A stretch of DNA of 29,199 nucleotides from Pseudomonadota bacterium (GCA_018902755.1 JAHIQI010000002.1:1-29199), one strand, 5' to 3'. Shown: positions 12,313 through 21,658, numbered from the stretch's first letter. The notes: generated by a model not told the origin, from the letters alone. Program-made: numbers and translations.

Positions 12313-13757
12313 GGCCGCGTGTCGCCTGGGCCCTCCCGGCCCTGCTTTTAACCCTGCTCTTGGCCACGGCCGGTTGCATCAAGGTGGGCCCGGACTACCA
12401 GCGCCCGGAGTTCGCCTACAAGGTTCCCCAAACCTACGACCAGGCCAAGAACACGGTGCCCTACGAGAAGCTGGACCGTTGGTGGGAGCAGTTCGGCGAT
12501 CCGCAACTCAACCAGACCGTGGACGAGGTGCTCAAAAGCAACCTGGACCTGCAAGCCACCGCCGGAAAGGTATTGGAGCTGAGGGCCTCCTTTGTGCAAA
12601 GCCGGGCCGCGCGCTTCCCCACGGTCAGCGTAGGGGGCACCGCTCAAAGGCAGCGCTCCACCTCGTCGCTCAGCCTGCCCACCACCCAAACCATCTCCAC
12701 CGAGAAGGAGAGCTACGAGCTTTCCCTGGCCGCCACCTTCGAGGTGGACCTCTGGGGCAAGCTGGCCAGGGCCGAGGCCTCGGCCAGGGCCGAGCTGTTG
12801 CAGGCCGAGGAAAACCGGCGCACCGTGGCCCAGACCGTGGTGGCCTCGGCGGTGACCAGCTATTTCAACATCCGCAACCTGCAGCGGCGCCTGGTGGTCA
12901 ACCAAAGCAGCATCATCGCCTACACCAAGAGCATGACCTTCGTTGAGGGCCGCTACCGCCGGGGCCTCACCAGCGCCCTGGACCTTCGCCAGGCCCGGCG
13001 CTCCCTGGCCCAGGCCAAGGCGGCCACCCCCACCCTGGAACAGCAGTTGGGCCTGGCCAAGCAGGACTTGGCCGTGCTCCTGGGGCGCTACCCGGTAATC
13101 AAGCCCGACCCCGATCAGGGCATTGACTATCTGGCCCGCATGAAGCCGGTGCCTCCTGGCCTGCCCTCGGAGCTCTTGTTGCGGCGGCCGGACCTCAAGG
13201 CGGCCGAGGCGGGGCTTGAGTCACTCAGCGAAAAGATTGGCGTGGCCAGGGCGGCCCGTTTCCCCAGCATCAGCCTCACCGCGGGCTACGGCTACGCGGA
13301 CAGCGCCCTGCACACCCTGTTTTCCCCGGCCAACGAGCTTTGGAACATAGCCCTGGGCATCTCCCAACCCATCTTCAACGCGGGCAGCCTGGCCGCCCAG
13401 GAAAGAGCCGCCCGGGCCCGCTACGCCCAGGGGGTGACCAGCTACGCCAAGACGGTGCTAAACGCCTTTTCCGAGGTGGAGGGAGCCCTGCTCACCAAGC
13501 AACAGCAGGATATCAGGCGGCAGTTGCTCAAGGACGCGGTCAGGGAGGCGGAGGCCACCCAGAACACGGCCCAGAACCGCTACATTCGCGGGTTGCAGGA
13601 CTACCTGTCCGTGCTGGAGGCCCAGCAGACCCGTTACAGCCTGGCCGACCAACTGGTGCAAAACGAACTGTCGGTCCTAACCAATCGCGTAACCCTGTAT
13701 CGAGCTTTGGGCGGAGGCTGGGCCAAGCCCCCGGTCCTGGCCAAGGCGGAGAAGTAG
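12309..13757 (+). CDS. RND efflux outer membrane lipoprotein, NodT/OprM family
   Basis: The outer membrane channel of a tripartite efflux pump, 482 aa. The signal sequence ends ATAGC, with lipidated Cys23 followed by the hallmark IKVGPDYQRPE. It then has the two repeated OEP domains with long Ala/Gln/Arg-rich helices. Typical motifs are WWEQFGDPQLNQTVDEVL, the FEVDLWGKLARAEASA segment, and in the second half SLTAGYGYADSALHTLFSP and ISQPIFNAGSLAA. Length and order are normal for the family. Its ATG overlaps the tetR stop, so translation is probably coupled. The adaptor gene starts 6 nt after the stop. Confidence 0.96.
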   Translation: MRPRVAWALPALLLTLLLATAGCIKVGPDYQRPEFAYKVPQTYDQAKNTVPYEKLDRWWEQFGDPQLNQTVDEVLKSNLDLQATAGKVLELRASFVQSRAARFPTVSVGGTAQRQRSTSSLSLPTTQTISTEKESYELSLAATFEVDLWGKLARAEASARAELLQAEENRRTVAQTVVASAVTSYFNIRNLQRRLVVNQSSIIAYTKSMTFVEGRYRRGLTSALDLRQARRSLAQAKAATPTLEQQLGLAKQDLAVLLGRYPVIKPDPDQGIDYLARMKPVPPGLPSELLLRRPDLKAAEAGLESLSEKIGVARAARFPSISLTAGYGYADSALHTLFSPANELWNIALGISQPIFNAGSLAAQERAARARYAQGVTSYAKTVLNAFSEVEGALLTKQQQDIRRQLLKDAVREAEATQNTAQNRYIRGLQDYLSVLEAQQTRYSLADQLVQNELSVLTNRVTLYRALGGGWAKPPVLAKAEK

Positions 13758-13763
13758 ACAGTC

Positions 13764-14940
13764 ATGGCCGTCAGCAAGAAAGTGGTATGGCAAATCGCCC
13801 TGGTGGTGCTCCTGTTGGCCGCGGGCGCGGCCGCCCTGGCCGCCTTCGCCCTTAGCAAGAAGCCCCCGGCGCGCAAGGTGGCCCAGGTGGTCACTCCCAT
13901 GGTGCGCATCGTGGAGGTGGGCAACGAGCCGGTGAAGGTGAGCATCAACGGCGAGGGCACGGTGATCCCGGTGGCTCAGCCGGTTCTGGCCGCCGAGGTG
14001 GCCGGGCGGGTGGTCTACGTGTCGCCCCATCTGGTGGCCGGCGGCTCGTTCAAAAAGGGCGAGCTGCTCATGAAGATCGAGCAAAAGGACTACCGCCTGG
14101 CCCTTACCCTGGCCGAGGCCTCGGTGAAGGCGGCGGAGACCAGCTTGCGCACTACCAAGGAAGAGGCGGCCAGCGCCCGGGAAGAGTGGCAACTGCTGGA
14201 CAAGGACAGCGGCCAGAAGTTCGGCGAGCCCCCCGCCCTGTTGGTCAAGGAGCCCCAGATAGCCCAGTACCAGGCCAGCCTGGAGGGTGCCCAGGCCCAG
14301 GTGGAGCAGGCGCGGCTCAACCTCATGCGCACCGAGGTGCGCGCTCCCTTTGACGGCCGGGTGGTCAGCGAAAATGTGGACCTGGGTCAGTACCTGACCA
14401 AGGGCGGCACCATCGCCACGGTGTTCTCCACCGAAGCGGCGGAGATCAACGTGCACATCGAGGACCATGACCTGGCCTGGCTGGACGTGCCCGGCCTCAC
14501 CACCCAAGGCAAGAAGGGCTCCCCGGCGGTGGTCACCGCCGAGTTCGCCGGACGCAAGCTGTCCTGGCAGGGCCGCATCGTGCGGGCCCTGGGCCAGGTG
14601 AACCAGAGCACCCGCCTGGTGGGCGTGGTGGTTCGGGTGGACGACCCCTTACGCCACCCTTCCCCCCCTGGCCATGGGCGCCTTCGTCAAGGTGGAGATG
14701 ATCGGCCACACCTTGGCCCAGGCCAGCCTGATACCACGGGCCGCCCTACATCAGGGCAACGTGGTGTGGCTGGTGGGGACGGACGGCAAGCTGCGCTTCA
14801 CCAAGGTCCAGGTGGCCCGTCAGGAGGGCAACCAGGCCCTGTTGAACCCCGGCCTGCCCGCGGGCTCCAAGGTGGTCACCACCAACCTGCGCGAAGTAAG
14901 CGACGGCATGAAGGTGCGCACCACCGGGCAGGAGGGTTAA
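13764..14940 (+). pseudogene. RND periplasmic adaptor (MFP/HlyD family), one-base frameshift
   Basis: The adaptor linking pump and channel. The N-terminal frame encodes an anchor helix (residues 8-29), a lipoyl half-motif (GRVVYVSPHLVAGGSFKKGELLMKIE), a helical hairpin with SLEGAQAQVEQARLNLMRTEVRAPFDGRVVSENVDLGQYL, then the beta-barrel to VVVRVDDP at residue 295. At 14649-14650 there is one T too many. Removing it restores DDPYATLPPLAMGAFVKVEMIG and a normal C-terminal domain ending at 14940, total 391 aa. As written, the first frame runs to 15119 as 156 residues of unrelated sequence. Because neighbours and both halves are well conserved, a sequencing error or recent mutation is likelier than decay. 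Programmed +1 slippage at CCC-TTA is a remote alternative. Confidence 0.9.
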
Positions 14941-14943
14941 GCA

Positions 14944-17900
14944 ATGAAACGAATCATCGCCTGGTTCGCGCAAAACCATGTGGCAGCGAACCTGCTGATG
15001 ATCTTTTTCCTCCTGGCCGGGGCGATCACCGCCCTGACCATGAAGCTGGAGGTGTTTCCGGAAACCAGCCTGGACACCATCACCATCAGCGTGGAGTACA
15101 GCGGAGCCAGCCCCTCTGAGGTCGAAGAGGGGGTGATCCAAAAAATCGAGGAAAACATCGCCGGCCTGGCGGGCATCCGGCGCATCGACTCCAAGGCCAC
15201 CGAGGGCCTGGCCACCATCATCATCGAGGTGGTCAAGGGCTGGGACCTGCAAAAGCTCCTGGACGAGGTGAAAAGCGAGGTGGATCGCATCACCACCTTG
15301 CCCGACGAGGCGGAGAAACCGGTGATCCGCGAAACCACCCGTCGCACCCAGGTGTTGTGGGTGGCCCTGTTCGGGGACGTCCCCGAGGCCAGTCTCAAGG
15401 CAATCGCCCAGCGCATGAAGGACGACATCACCACCCTGCCCGGCGTGACCGTGGCCGAGTTGTTCGGGGTGCGCGACAGCGAAATCCATATCGAGGTATC
15501 CGAGCAGACCCTCAAGCGCTACAACCTCACCCTGAAAAGCGTGGCCAACGCGGTGGCCCAGGCCAGCCTGGACCTGCCCGGCGGCAGCGTGAAAACCGAA
15601 GGCGGCGAAATCCTGGTGCGGGCCAAGGGCCGCAAGTACCTGGCCAAGGAATACCGCGAGGTTCCGGTCATCACCCGCACCGATGGTAGCAAGGTGACCC
15701 TGGGCCAGATCGCCCAGATCAAGGAGGGCTTCCAGGACGACCAGGAGAAGTTCGCCCGCTTCAACGGCAAGCCCGCCGCCCTTATCCAGGTCTACCGGGT
15801 GGCCGACCAGAACGCTCTGGACGTGGCCTCGGAGGTCAAGGAGTACGTCGAAAAGATCCGCCCCGAACTGCCCGCCGGGGTCAGCGCGGACTTTTTCGCC
15901 GACCGCTCCAAGATACTCAAAAGCCGCATCGACCTTCTTTTGCGCAACATGCTTCAGGGCCTGATCCTGGTGGTGCTGGTCCTGGGATTGTTCCTCAGCG
16001 CGCGGCTGTCCTTCTGGGTCACCCTGGGCATACCCATCTCCTTCCTGGCCGCCATCTGGTTTTTGCCCTTTGCCGACGTGTCCATCAACATGATCAGCCT
16101 GTTCGCCTTCATCATGGTCTTGGGCATCGTGGTGGACGACGCCATCGTGGTGGGGGAGCAGGTCTTCACCTTCCGCGAAGAGGGCATGGAGCCCATGAAG
16201 GCCTCCATCGAGGGCACCAGCATCATCGGCAAGCCGGTGATCTTTTCGGTGCTGACCACGGTGGCCGCCTTCATGCCCCTGATGATGGCCACCGGCATAA
16301 TGGGCAAGATCATGCGCAACATCCCGGTGGTGGTCATCGCGGTGCTCATCGCCTCGCTCATCGAGTGCCTGTTCATCTTGCCGTCGCACCTGGCGGGCGC
16401 CAAGGTGAAGGTCCGCAAAGCCGGCGAGAAAAAGCTCAGCGCCCGCCTGCTCATCCGCTTCATCCGGGGGCCTTACTTCAAGTCCCTGGACTTCTGCCTG
16501 CGCTGGCGCTACGCCACCATCGCCTCGGGCCTGGCGGTGCTGTTCATCGCCCTGGGCCTGCTCATGGGCGGTTACATCAAGTTCACCCTCTTCCCGGTGG
16601 TGGAGGGCGACCTGCTCACCGCCAACCTGGAGCTGCCCGCCGGGGCTCCGGCCGAGCAGACCATCCAGGTGGTGGGCAAACTGGAAAAAGCGGCCAAGAA
16701 GGTGCTGGACCAGGCCGACCAAAAACGCCCGGAGGGCTCCGAACCCCTGCATAAATACACGGTCAGCATGGTCGGGATCAGCACCGGAGGCCGCAGCCAC
16801 GGCGGAGGCACCTCCAGTTCGGGAGGCAACCTGGGCACCGTGTTCGTGGAGTTGTTGGAGGGCGAAAAGCGCAACATGAGCACCAAGAACCTGGTGGCCG
16901 ACTGGCGCCAGGAAACCGGGGTGGTGCCCGAGGCCGAGTCGCTCTCCTTCACCGGCGAGATGTTCAGCCCCGGCAACCCCATCGAGGTGCACCTTTCCGC
17001 TCCCAGCGAGGAAGAGCTGGTCACCGCGGCCGACGAGCTCAAGGCCAGGCTGGCCACCTACACCGGCGTCTTCGACATCGCCGACAGCTTCACTCCAGGC
17101 AAGTGGGAGATGCAGCTCAAGCTGAAGCCCGCCGCCCGCAGCCTGGGGCTCACCTTGCAGGACCTGGCCCAGCAGGTGCGCTACGCCTTCTACGGGGCCG
17201 AGGCGCTACGCATACAGCGCAACCAAGACGAGGTGCGGGTGCTGGTGCGCTATCCTGAAAAAGAACGCAGTTCCTTGAGCGACGTAAGCCAGATGCGCAT
17301 CCGCACCGCGACGGGCGACGAGGTCCCCTTCAGCCAGGTGGCCGAGGTCACCATGACCCGGGGTTACACCAGCGTGGACCGGGCCCAGCGCCGCCGGGTG
17401 ATCAAGGTGACCGCCGACGTGAACACCGATCTGGCCAACGCCAGCGAGTTGCGCGGTTGGCTGGAGAAGTCGGTGCTGCCCGAGCTGCTGGCCAAGTACA
17501 AGGGCCTGCGCTACACCATGGAAGGCGCGGGCCGCGAGGAGCGGGAATCACTCAGCGACGTGCTGCAGGGCTTCGTCATCGCCCTGTTCCTCATCTACGC
17601 CCTACTGGCCATCCCCTTCCGCTCCTTCAGCCAGCCTTTCATCGTCATGGCCGCCATCCCCTTCGGCCTGGTGGGGGCCCTGGCCGGTCACTTCATCATG
17701 GGCCTGGGCACCAGCCTGCTGAGCCTGTTCGGCATGGTGGGCCTTACCGGCGTGGTGGTGAACGACTCGCTGGTCTTAATCGACGCGGCCAACCGCCTGC
17801 GCGACGCGGGCATGACTCCCGGCGAGGCCATCCGCCAGGCCGGACCCATGCGCTTCAGGGCCATCATCCTCACCTCGCTGACCACCTTCGGCGGCCTGGC

Positions 17901-18099
17901 CCCCATCATCTTCGAGCGCAGCCTGCAGGCCCAGTTCCTCATCCCCATGGCCGTTAGCCTGGGCTTCGGAGTGCTGTTCGCCACGGGCGTCACCCTGGTG
18001 CTGATCCCCTGCGGCTACCTGGTGCTGGATGACATTCACCGCATCATAGACCGCATCCGGGGGCGCGCCACCCAGGAGGCCTTGGCCGAGGACGACTAG
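14944..18099 (+). CDS. RND efflux pump inner membrane transporter (AcrB-type)
   Basis: A proton-driven exporter of 1051 aa with full RND architecture. TM1 is within residues 7-30 (NHVAANLLMIFFLLAGAI), followed by the first periplasmic porter loop (VEYSGASPSEVEEGVIQKIEENIAGLAGI), and TM2-TM6 around residues 335-465. TM4 has GIVVDDAIVVGE with the proton-relay pair Asp398-Asp399. After a cytoplasmic linker and a second large loop come the final helices, including FGMVGLTGVVVNDSLVLIDAANRLRDAGM. Length is normal for HAE1-type pumps; the substrate cannot be told from sequence. It starts 3 nt after the adaptor stop and is the last gene before a terminator, so tetR-channel-adaptor-pump forms one operon. 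Confidence 0.97.
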   Translation: MKRIIAWFAQNHVAANLLMIFFLLAGAITALTMKLEVFPETSLDTITISVEYSGASPSEVEEGVIQKIEENIAGLAGIRRIDSKATEGLATIIIEVVKGWDLQKLLDEVKSEVDRITTLPDEAEKPVIRETTRRTQVLWVALFGDVPEASLKAIAQRMKDDITTLPGVTVAELFGVRDSEIHIEVSEQTLKRYNLTLKSVANAVAQASLDLPGGSVKTEGGEILVRAKGRKYLAKEYREVPVITRTDGSKVTLGQIAQIKEGFQDDQEKFARFNGKPAALIQVYRVADQNALDVASEVKEYVEKIRPELPAGVSADFFADRSKILKSRIDLLLRNMLQGLILVVLVLGLFLSARLSFWVTLGIPISFLAAIWFLPFADVSINMISLFAFIMVLGIVVDDAIVVGEQVFTFREEGMEPMKASIEGTSIIGKPVIFSVLTTVAAFMPLMMATGIMGKIMRNIPVVVIAVLIASLIECLFILPSHLAGAKVKVRKAGEKKLSARLLIRFIRGPYFKSLDFCLRWRYATIASGLAVLFIALGLLMGGYIKFTLFPVVEGDLLTANLELPAGAPAEQTIQVVGKLEKAAKKVLDQADQKRPEGSEPLHKYTVSMVGISTGGRSHGGGTSSSGGNLGTVFVELLEGEKRNMSTKNLVADWRQETGVVPEAESLSFTGEMFSPGNPIEVHLSAPSEEELVTAADELKARLATYTGVFDIADSFTPGKWEMQLKLKPAARSLGLTLQDLAQQVRYAFYGAEALRIQRNQDEVRVLVRYPEKERSSLSDVSQMRIRTATGDEVPFSQVAEVTMTRGYTSVDRAQRRRVIKVTADVNTDLANASELRGWLEKSVLPELLAKYKGLRYTMEGAGREERESLSDVLQGFVIALFLIYALLAIPFRSFSQPFIVMAAIPFGLVGALAGHFIMGLGTSLLSLFGMVGLTGVVVNDSLVLIDAANRLRDAGMTPGEAIRQAGPMRFRAIILTSLTTFGGLAPIIFERSLQAQFLIPMAVSLGFGVLFATGVTLVLIPCGYLVLDDIHRIIDRIRGRATQEALAEDD

Positions 18100-18121
18100 G
18101 ACGCCCCGCTTATATACTAAA

Positions 18122-18161
18122 AACGCTCCGCCTCTTTCCGGAGGCGGGGCGTTACTTTTTT
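18122..18161. terminator. Bidirectional intrinsic terminator between RND operon and radical SAM gene
   Basis: A 13-bp stem (18122-18134 with 18141-18153, one T-G pair) with a 6-nt loop. T residues follow at 18156-18161 for the plus strand, and an A-run at 18118-18123 would be a T-run on the minus strand. It lies between two convergent genes and can serve both. Confidence 0.92.
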
Positions 18162-18173
18162 AGGGAAGCGCCG

Positions 18174-19448
18174 CTAGGCCGGCAACTTAGGGTTGTAATA
18201 CCCGTGCTTGAGTTTGGGGAAGCGCCGCCGCAGGCCGTCGATCAATTCGGCCACCCCGATGCGCTCCTGGGGCGGGTTCAGGCCCAGCACCCGGAGATAA
18301 ATTTCCGGGTCGATGTTCAGGTTGCGCCACTGGATCAGGTCCAGGCCGGTGTGCTGCACCAGGGTGCTGATGGCCTCGGCCTCCTCGGGCCGGTCGGTGA
18401 CCCCGGGCATGGTCAATAGGTTCAGCGAGGCGTGGCCCCCGGCGGCCTTGACCACCCGGATGGACTCCACCGCGTCGGCCAGGCTCCAGCCCCTGGGCTG
18501 GTAATAGGCCTGGTGGCGCTCGGGGATCAGGCTGTTCACCGACACCCGGATGGAGCTGAGTCCCGCGTCCATGAGCTTGGCCACCACTCCCGGCAGGGAG
18601 CCGTTGCTGTTCAGGTTGATGGTGCCCTGGGGCACCCGCGCCCGAATGCGGCGGATGGACTCTTCCAGCAGATCGCCCTGGGTCAGGGGCTCACCCTCGC
18701 AGCCCTGGCCGAAGCTCACCAGGGGGTCCAGGGCGTTGGTGAAGTGGTGCATGGCCACCTCCACCACCTCGTCGGCGCTGGGGGTGAAGGCGATGCGCTC
18801 CTGGGTGACCGGGAATGGCCCTTCGGGCTGGCTGGAGATGCAGCCCAGGCAGGAGGCGTTGCAGGCCCCGGCCGTGGGCAGGGGGGCCTCCCAGCGGCCC
18901 AGCATGAGGTTGCGCGCCGCCGGGCAGCCATAGCCCATGGCGCAGTGGCCCAGGTGCTGCATCAGGCGGTTGTGCCTAAACTTCCTGAGCAGACGCCGCC
19001 CCGACTCCTGGAGCCGCTGGGCCGGGGGGAACTTGTCCGGGTCCTGGCGGGGCAGCGGGTCCACCCGGATGGCGGTGACCACCATGCGCTCCTTGGCCAG
19101 GCCCACCGCCGCGTAGGCGAACAGGGGCAGGACGGGCGCGTTGGGCCTGGTCTGAAAGGCGCTCCACAGGGTGGCGGTGTGGGCCGGGGCCAGAAAGGCA
19201 GCCACCGCGCTCACGTTGGATGCCCCGTTGGCCGGGTCGATCTCCATCACCTCGAACTGGCCGGAATCGTCCACCCCCACCGGCAGGCGGCCCGGCAAGA
19301 GAAACAACTCGCTGCCCGGCGGCAGGGGGATGCACTGGGACTCCTCCACCGGCTCCCAGCGGCCTCCGGCCGAGCCGGCCATGCCCAGACCGGGATGGTC
19401 CAGGATGTTGCCCTGGCCATCGGCATACAAAAGTTGGGGAGTGGACAT
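18174..19448 (-). CDS. Radical SAM protein with long N-terminal extension
   Basis: A 424-residue radical SAM enzyme. The cluster motif is C196-x3-C200-x2-C203 (CNASCLGC), followed by VSFGQGCEGEPLT (the GGEP-like strand), NLNSNGSLPG and SIRVSVNSL, as in the TIM-barrel core. About 190 residues precede the core, with beta-rich sequence at residues 1-130 and an additional HCAMGYGCP pair of cysteines close to the core, which may bind a further metal. The substrate is unknown. The ATG at 19448 is chosen because GGAGG lies 4 nt upstream; an in-frame TTG at 19466 has none. It is divergent from the flavoprotein operon and convergent with the efflux operon. Confidence 0.88.
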   Translation of the reverse strand: MSTPQLLYADGQGNILDHPGLGMAGSAGGRWEPVEESQCIPLPPGSELFLLPGRLPVGVDDSGQFEVMEIDPANGASNVSAVAAFLAPAHTATLWSAFQTRPNAPVLPLFAYAAVGLAKERMVVTAIRVDPLPRQDPDKFPPAQRLQESGRRLLRKFRHNRLMQHLGHCAMGYGCPAARNLMLGRWEAPLPTAGACNASCLGCISSQPEGPFPVTQERIAFTPSADEVVEVAMHHFTNALDPLVSFGQGCEGEPLTQGDLLEESIRRIRARVPQGTINLNSNGSLPGVVAKLMDAGLSSIRVSVNSLIPERHQAYYQPRGWSLADAVESIRVVKAAGGHASLNLLTMPGVTDRPEEAEAISTLVQHTGLDLIQWRNLNIDPEIYLRVLGLNPPQERIGVAELIDGLRRRFPKLKHGYYNPKLPA

Positions 19449-19481
19449 GGGGCCTCCGATGTGCAATTGGGAGAGTCACTA

Positions 19482-19512
19482 ACCCGCGCGGGTGGGTAAA
19501 GGCGTGTTTACC
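19482..19512. promoter_or_regulatory. Operator candidates in the divergent intergenic region
   Basis: A perfect 12-bp palindrome ACCCGCGCGGGT (19482-19493) is followed at once by the inverted repeat GGTAAA-GGCGTG-TTTACC (19495-19512). They lie between the radical SAM gene (minus, ATG at 19448) and the flavoprotein gene (plus, start at 19562), where a shared regulator could act. No firm -35/-10 pair was identified. Confidence 0.4.
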
Positions 19513-19561
19513 ATGCCCCGGCCATGGGGGCAAGGCCGGCGCTTGAGCCGGGAGCGGCGGC

Positions 19562-20770
19562 GTGCTAAATCTTGGGGCCATGGAACGCGTGTTCGACGCC
19601 ATAATCGTGGGCCTGGGACCGGCGGGAGCCGCAGCCGCCGTGGAGTTGGCCCGTAGCGGGGCCAGGGTCTTGGCCCTGGACGGGTCCCGTGGCCGGGGCA
19701 AGCCCTGCGGGGGCTGTCTTTCGGCCCGGGGCCTGGACGCCATGACCTGGATGGAGCCGCCCGCCTGGCTGTCCGCCCACCCGGTGCGCCGCCTGTGGAT
19801 CGGCTACCCCGGCCGTCCGGGCGCGTCCTACCTCTCGCAGCGTCCGGGAGCCTATCTGGTGGAGCGCGCCCGCCTGGACCGCTGGCTGGCCCGGCGGGCC
19901 GAGCAGGCCGGGGCCCAGGTGCTCTGCGCCAGGGCTCGGGACATCGGCCGGGAGCAGGGCCTGTGGCGGGTGGAGGGGGCGGGAGGCCCCTGGCGGGCCA
20001 AGTGGCTGTTGGCCGCGGGCGGGGCCGGAGGGCTTACCGCCCGCCGCCTGGGCCTGGACGGGGGCAGGTGGCGCTTCGCGGCCCTGGTGCAGGAGATGCC
20101 CATGCCCGCCCGCTTGCGCCCGGTGTTGTCCGAGGCCGCCTTCCTGGAGTTGGGCGGGGTGACCGGGGGCTACGGCTGGGCCTTTGGCCGGGGCGAGACG
20201 CTCAACCTGGGCATCGCCTGGCTCATGGACCGGGACCAGGGGTGCCCGGGCGGCCTGCGGCGGCGCTTCGAGGCCTTCGCCCACCGCCTGGGGCTCAACC
20301 CCAGCGGCACGCCCCGGGGGGCCATCATCCCCTGCCCCCACCGGCGGCGGCTGAAGGTGGCCCAGGGACGGGCGGCGGTCCTGGGCGACGCCGCCGGGCT
20401 GGCCGACCCGGTGCTGGGCGAGGGCATCGCCCAGGCCATGGTCTCCGGGCGTCTGGCTGCCCAGGCCGTGCTGGCGGGCGATCTGAGCCTCTACCAACAC
20501 GCGGTGGATGAGACCCTGCTAACGGATCACCACCACGCGAGACTTTTGGCCCGGCTCATCTACCGCATGCCCCAGGTTTTCCACGGGCTGGCCCGGCACC
20601 GACCAGGGGGCATCGAACTGGGGTTCAATTGGCTCAGGGGAGAGATAGCGCCCGGGGATATTTGGCTTTGTTTGCTGCGTGGACTGAGCGGCCGGGGACC
20701 CCGGCTTGATTCTTCACGTGCCTCATACTATAGTTCACCCTTGGTTCACAGGCCAAACCGGAGGGTTTGA
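19562..20770 (+). CDS. FAD-dependent oxidoreductase, geranylgeranyl reductase family
   Basis: A flavoprotein of about 402 aa. It has the dinucleotide-binding motif IIVGLGPAGAAAAVELARSG at the N-terminus, then GKPCGGCLS (the family's KPCGGgls signature), YLVERARLDRWLARRA, and a second FAD motif AVLGDAAGLADPVLGEGIAQAM. GGR-type enzymes reduce isoprenoid chains of lipids or quinones with FAD; the exact substrate is unknown. GTG at 19562 has GGGAG 7 nt upstream. ATG at 19580 gives a more typical short N-terminus (MERVFDAIIVG) but a poor ribosome-binding site, so the start is uncertain by six codons. Its stop overlaps the next start (TGATG). Confidence 0.88.
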   Translation: MLNLGAMERVFDAIIVGLGPAGAAAAVELARSGARVLALDGSRGRGKPCGGCLSARGLDAMTWMEPPAWLSAHPVRRLWIGYPGRPGASYLSQRPGAYLVERARLDRWLARRAEQAGAQVLCARARDIGREQGLWRVEGAGGPWRAKWLLAAGGAGGLTARRLGLDGGRWRFAALVQEMPMPARLRPVLSEAAFLELGGVTGGYGWAFGRGETLNLGIAWLMDRDQGCPGGLRRRFEAFAHRLGLNPSGTPRGAIIPCPHRRRLKVAQGRAAVLGDAAGLADPVLGEGIAQAMVSGRLAAQAVLAGDLSLYQHAVDETLLTDHHHARLLARLIYRMPQVFHGLARHRPGGIELGFNWLRGEIAPGDIWLCLLRGLSGRGPRLDSSRASYYSSPLVHRPNRRV

Positions 20771-21084
20771 TGGCCTCCACGGAGCGCTCGCGGTACTGGT
20801 GGCCGCTGATTCTGGCCGCGGTGCTGGCTCTTTGCGCCCTGGTGTTGTGGCGCGGCGCGGCCAACCTGTCCGGCTTGCAGCAAGAATTGGCCCAGGCCCG
20901 CCAAACCAACGCCCGCCTGGACCAGGAAAACCGGGCCCTGTACCGCCAGGTGCAGCGCCTACGCCAAGACAAAACCGCCCTGGAGCGGGCAGCCCGCCGG
21001 GACATGGGCCTGGTGGGCGATGACGAGGTGGTCTACACCGGGCCGGGCAAGAAAACCCCGGCCAAGCGGCCACCCGAAAAATGA
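20770..21084 (+). CDS. ftsB: FtsB/DivIC-type septum formation protein
   Basis: A small bitopic membrane protein of 104 aa. A short basic N-terminus is followed by one transmembrane helix (about residues 10-28), then a leucine-zipper-like coiled coil (NLSGLQQELAQARQTNARLDQENRALYRQVQRLRQDKTALERAARRDMGLV), and a Pro/Lys tail. The coiled coil followed by ARRDMGLVGDDEVVY matches the DivIC/FtsB pattern (E..AR..lgl...dE.v). FtsB works with FtsL and FtsQ in divisome activation. The ATG at 20770 shares one base with the preceding stop and has GGAGGG (20760-20765) just upstream. Confidence 0.88.
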   Translation: MASTERSRYWWPLILAAVLALCALVLWRGAANLSGLQQELAQARQTNARLDQENRALYRQVQRLRQDKTALERAARRDMGLVGDDEVVYTGPGKKTPAKRPPEK

Positions 21085-21100
21085 AACTGGAGAGGATTCC

Positions 21101-21658
21101 ATGTACAGCACGGCAGAGTTTCGCCGCGGCCTTAAAATCGAGATCGACGGCAAACCCTATACCATCGTGGAGTTCCAGCACGTAAAGCCCGGCAAAGGCG
21201 GCGCCTTCGTGCGCACCAAGCTGAAGAACCTGGAAACCGGGCAGGTGTTGGAGCAGACCTTCCGCTCCGGGGCCAAGGTTGACATCCCCGACCTGGAAGA
21301 GAACAACGTTCAATACCTCTATCAGGACGGCGACAACTACGTGTTCATGGACAACGACACCTATGACCAGCTTTTCATCGCCCAGGAGTTCCTGGGCGAC
21401 GCGGTCAACTACCTCAAGGCCAACATAGAGGCCAAGGTGCTGTTCTTCAACGGCAAGCCCATCGGGGTGGATCTGCCCATCACCGTGGAGTTGGAGGTCG
21501 CCGAGACCGAGCCCGGCGTAAAGGGCGACACCGCCACCGGCGCCAGCAAGAACGCCACCATGGAGACCGGCCTGGTGGTGCAGGTGCCCCTGTTCATCGA
21601 GCAGGGCGAGATGCTGCGCATCGACACCCGCACCGGGGAGTACATCGAGCGTGCCTGA
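21101..21658 (+). CDS. efp: Elongation factor P
   Basis: EF-P relieves ribosome stalling at polyproline stretches. The 185-residue length and sequence fit the family throughout: MYSTAEFRRGLKIEIDGKPYTIVEFQHVKPGKGGAFVRTKL, with Lys32 at the tip of the KPGKGGAF loop where modification occurs in lysine-type EF-Ps, then LEQTFRSGAKVDI, and an OB domain ending IDTRTGEYIERA. The ATG at 21101 has GGAGAGG 6-12 nt upstream. No modification enzyme (EpmA/EpmB or EarP) is in the window; a Lys at the tip argues against EarP-type arginine rhamnosylation. The following gene starts inside its last codons. Confidence 0.97.
   Translation: MYSTAEFRRGLKIEIDGKPYTIVEFQHVKPGKGGAFVRTKLKNLETGQVLEQTFRSGAKVDIPDLEENNVQYLYQDGDNYVFMDNDTYDQLFIAQEFLGDAVNYLKANIEAKVLFFNGKPIGVDLPITVELEVAETEPGVKGDTATGASKNATMETGLVVQVPLFIEQGEMLRIDTRTGEYIERA

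Noticed and set aside
14746..16992. Very long open frame (748 codons) on the minus strand
   Set aside because: It lies antisense to the well-conserved RND pump gene, is rich in His/Gly/Asp/Gln as expected from reversed GC-rich codons, and matches no family pattern. Other long antisense frames (2519-3661, 8259-9083, 18432-19499, 23197-24129) are rejected for the same reason.
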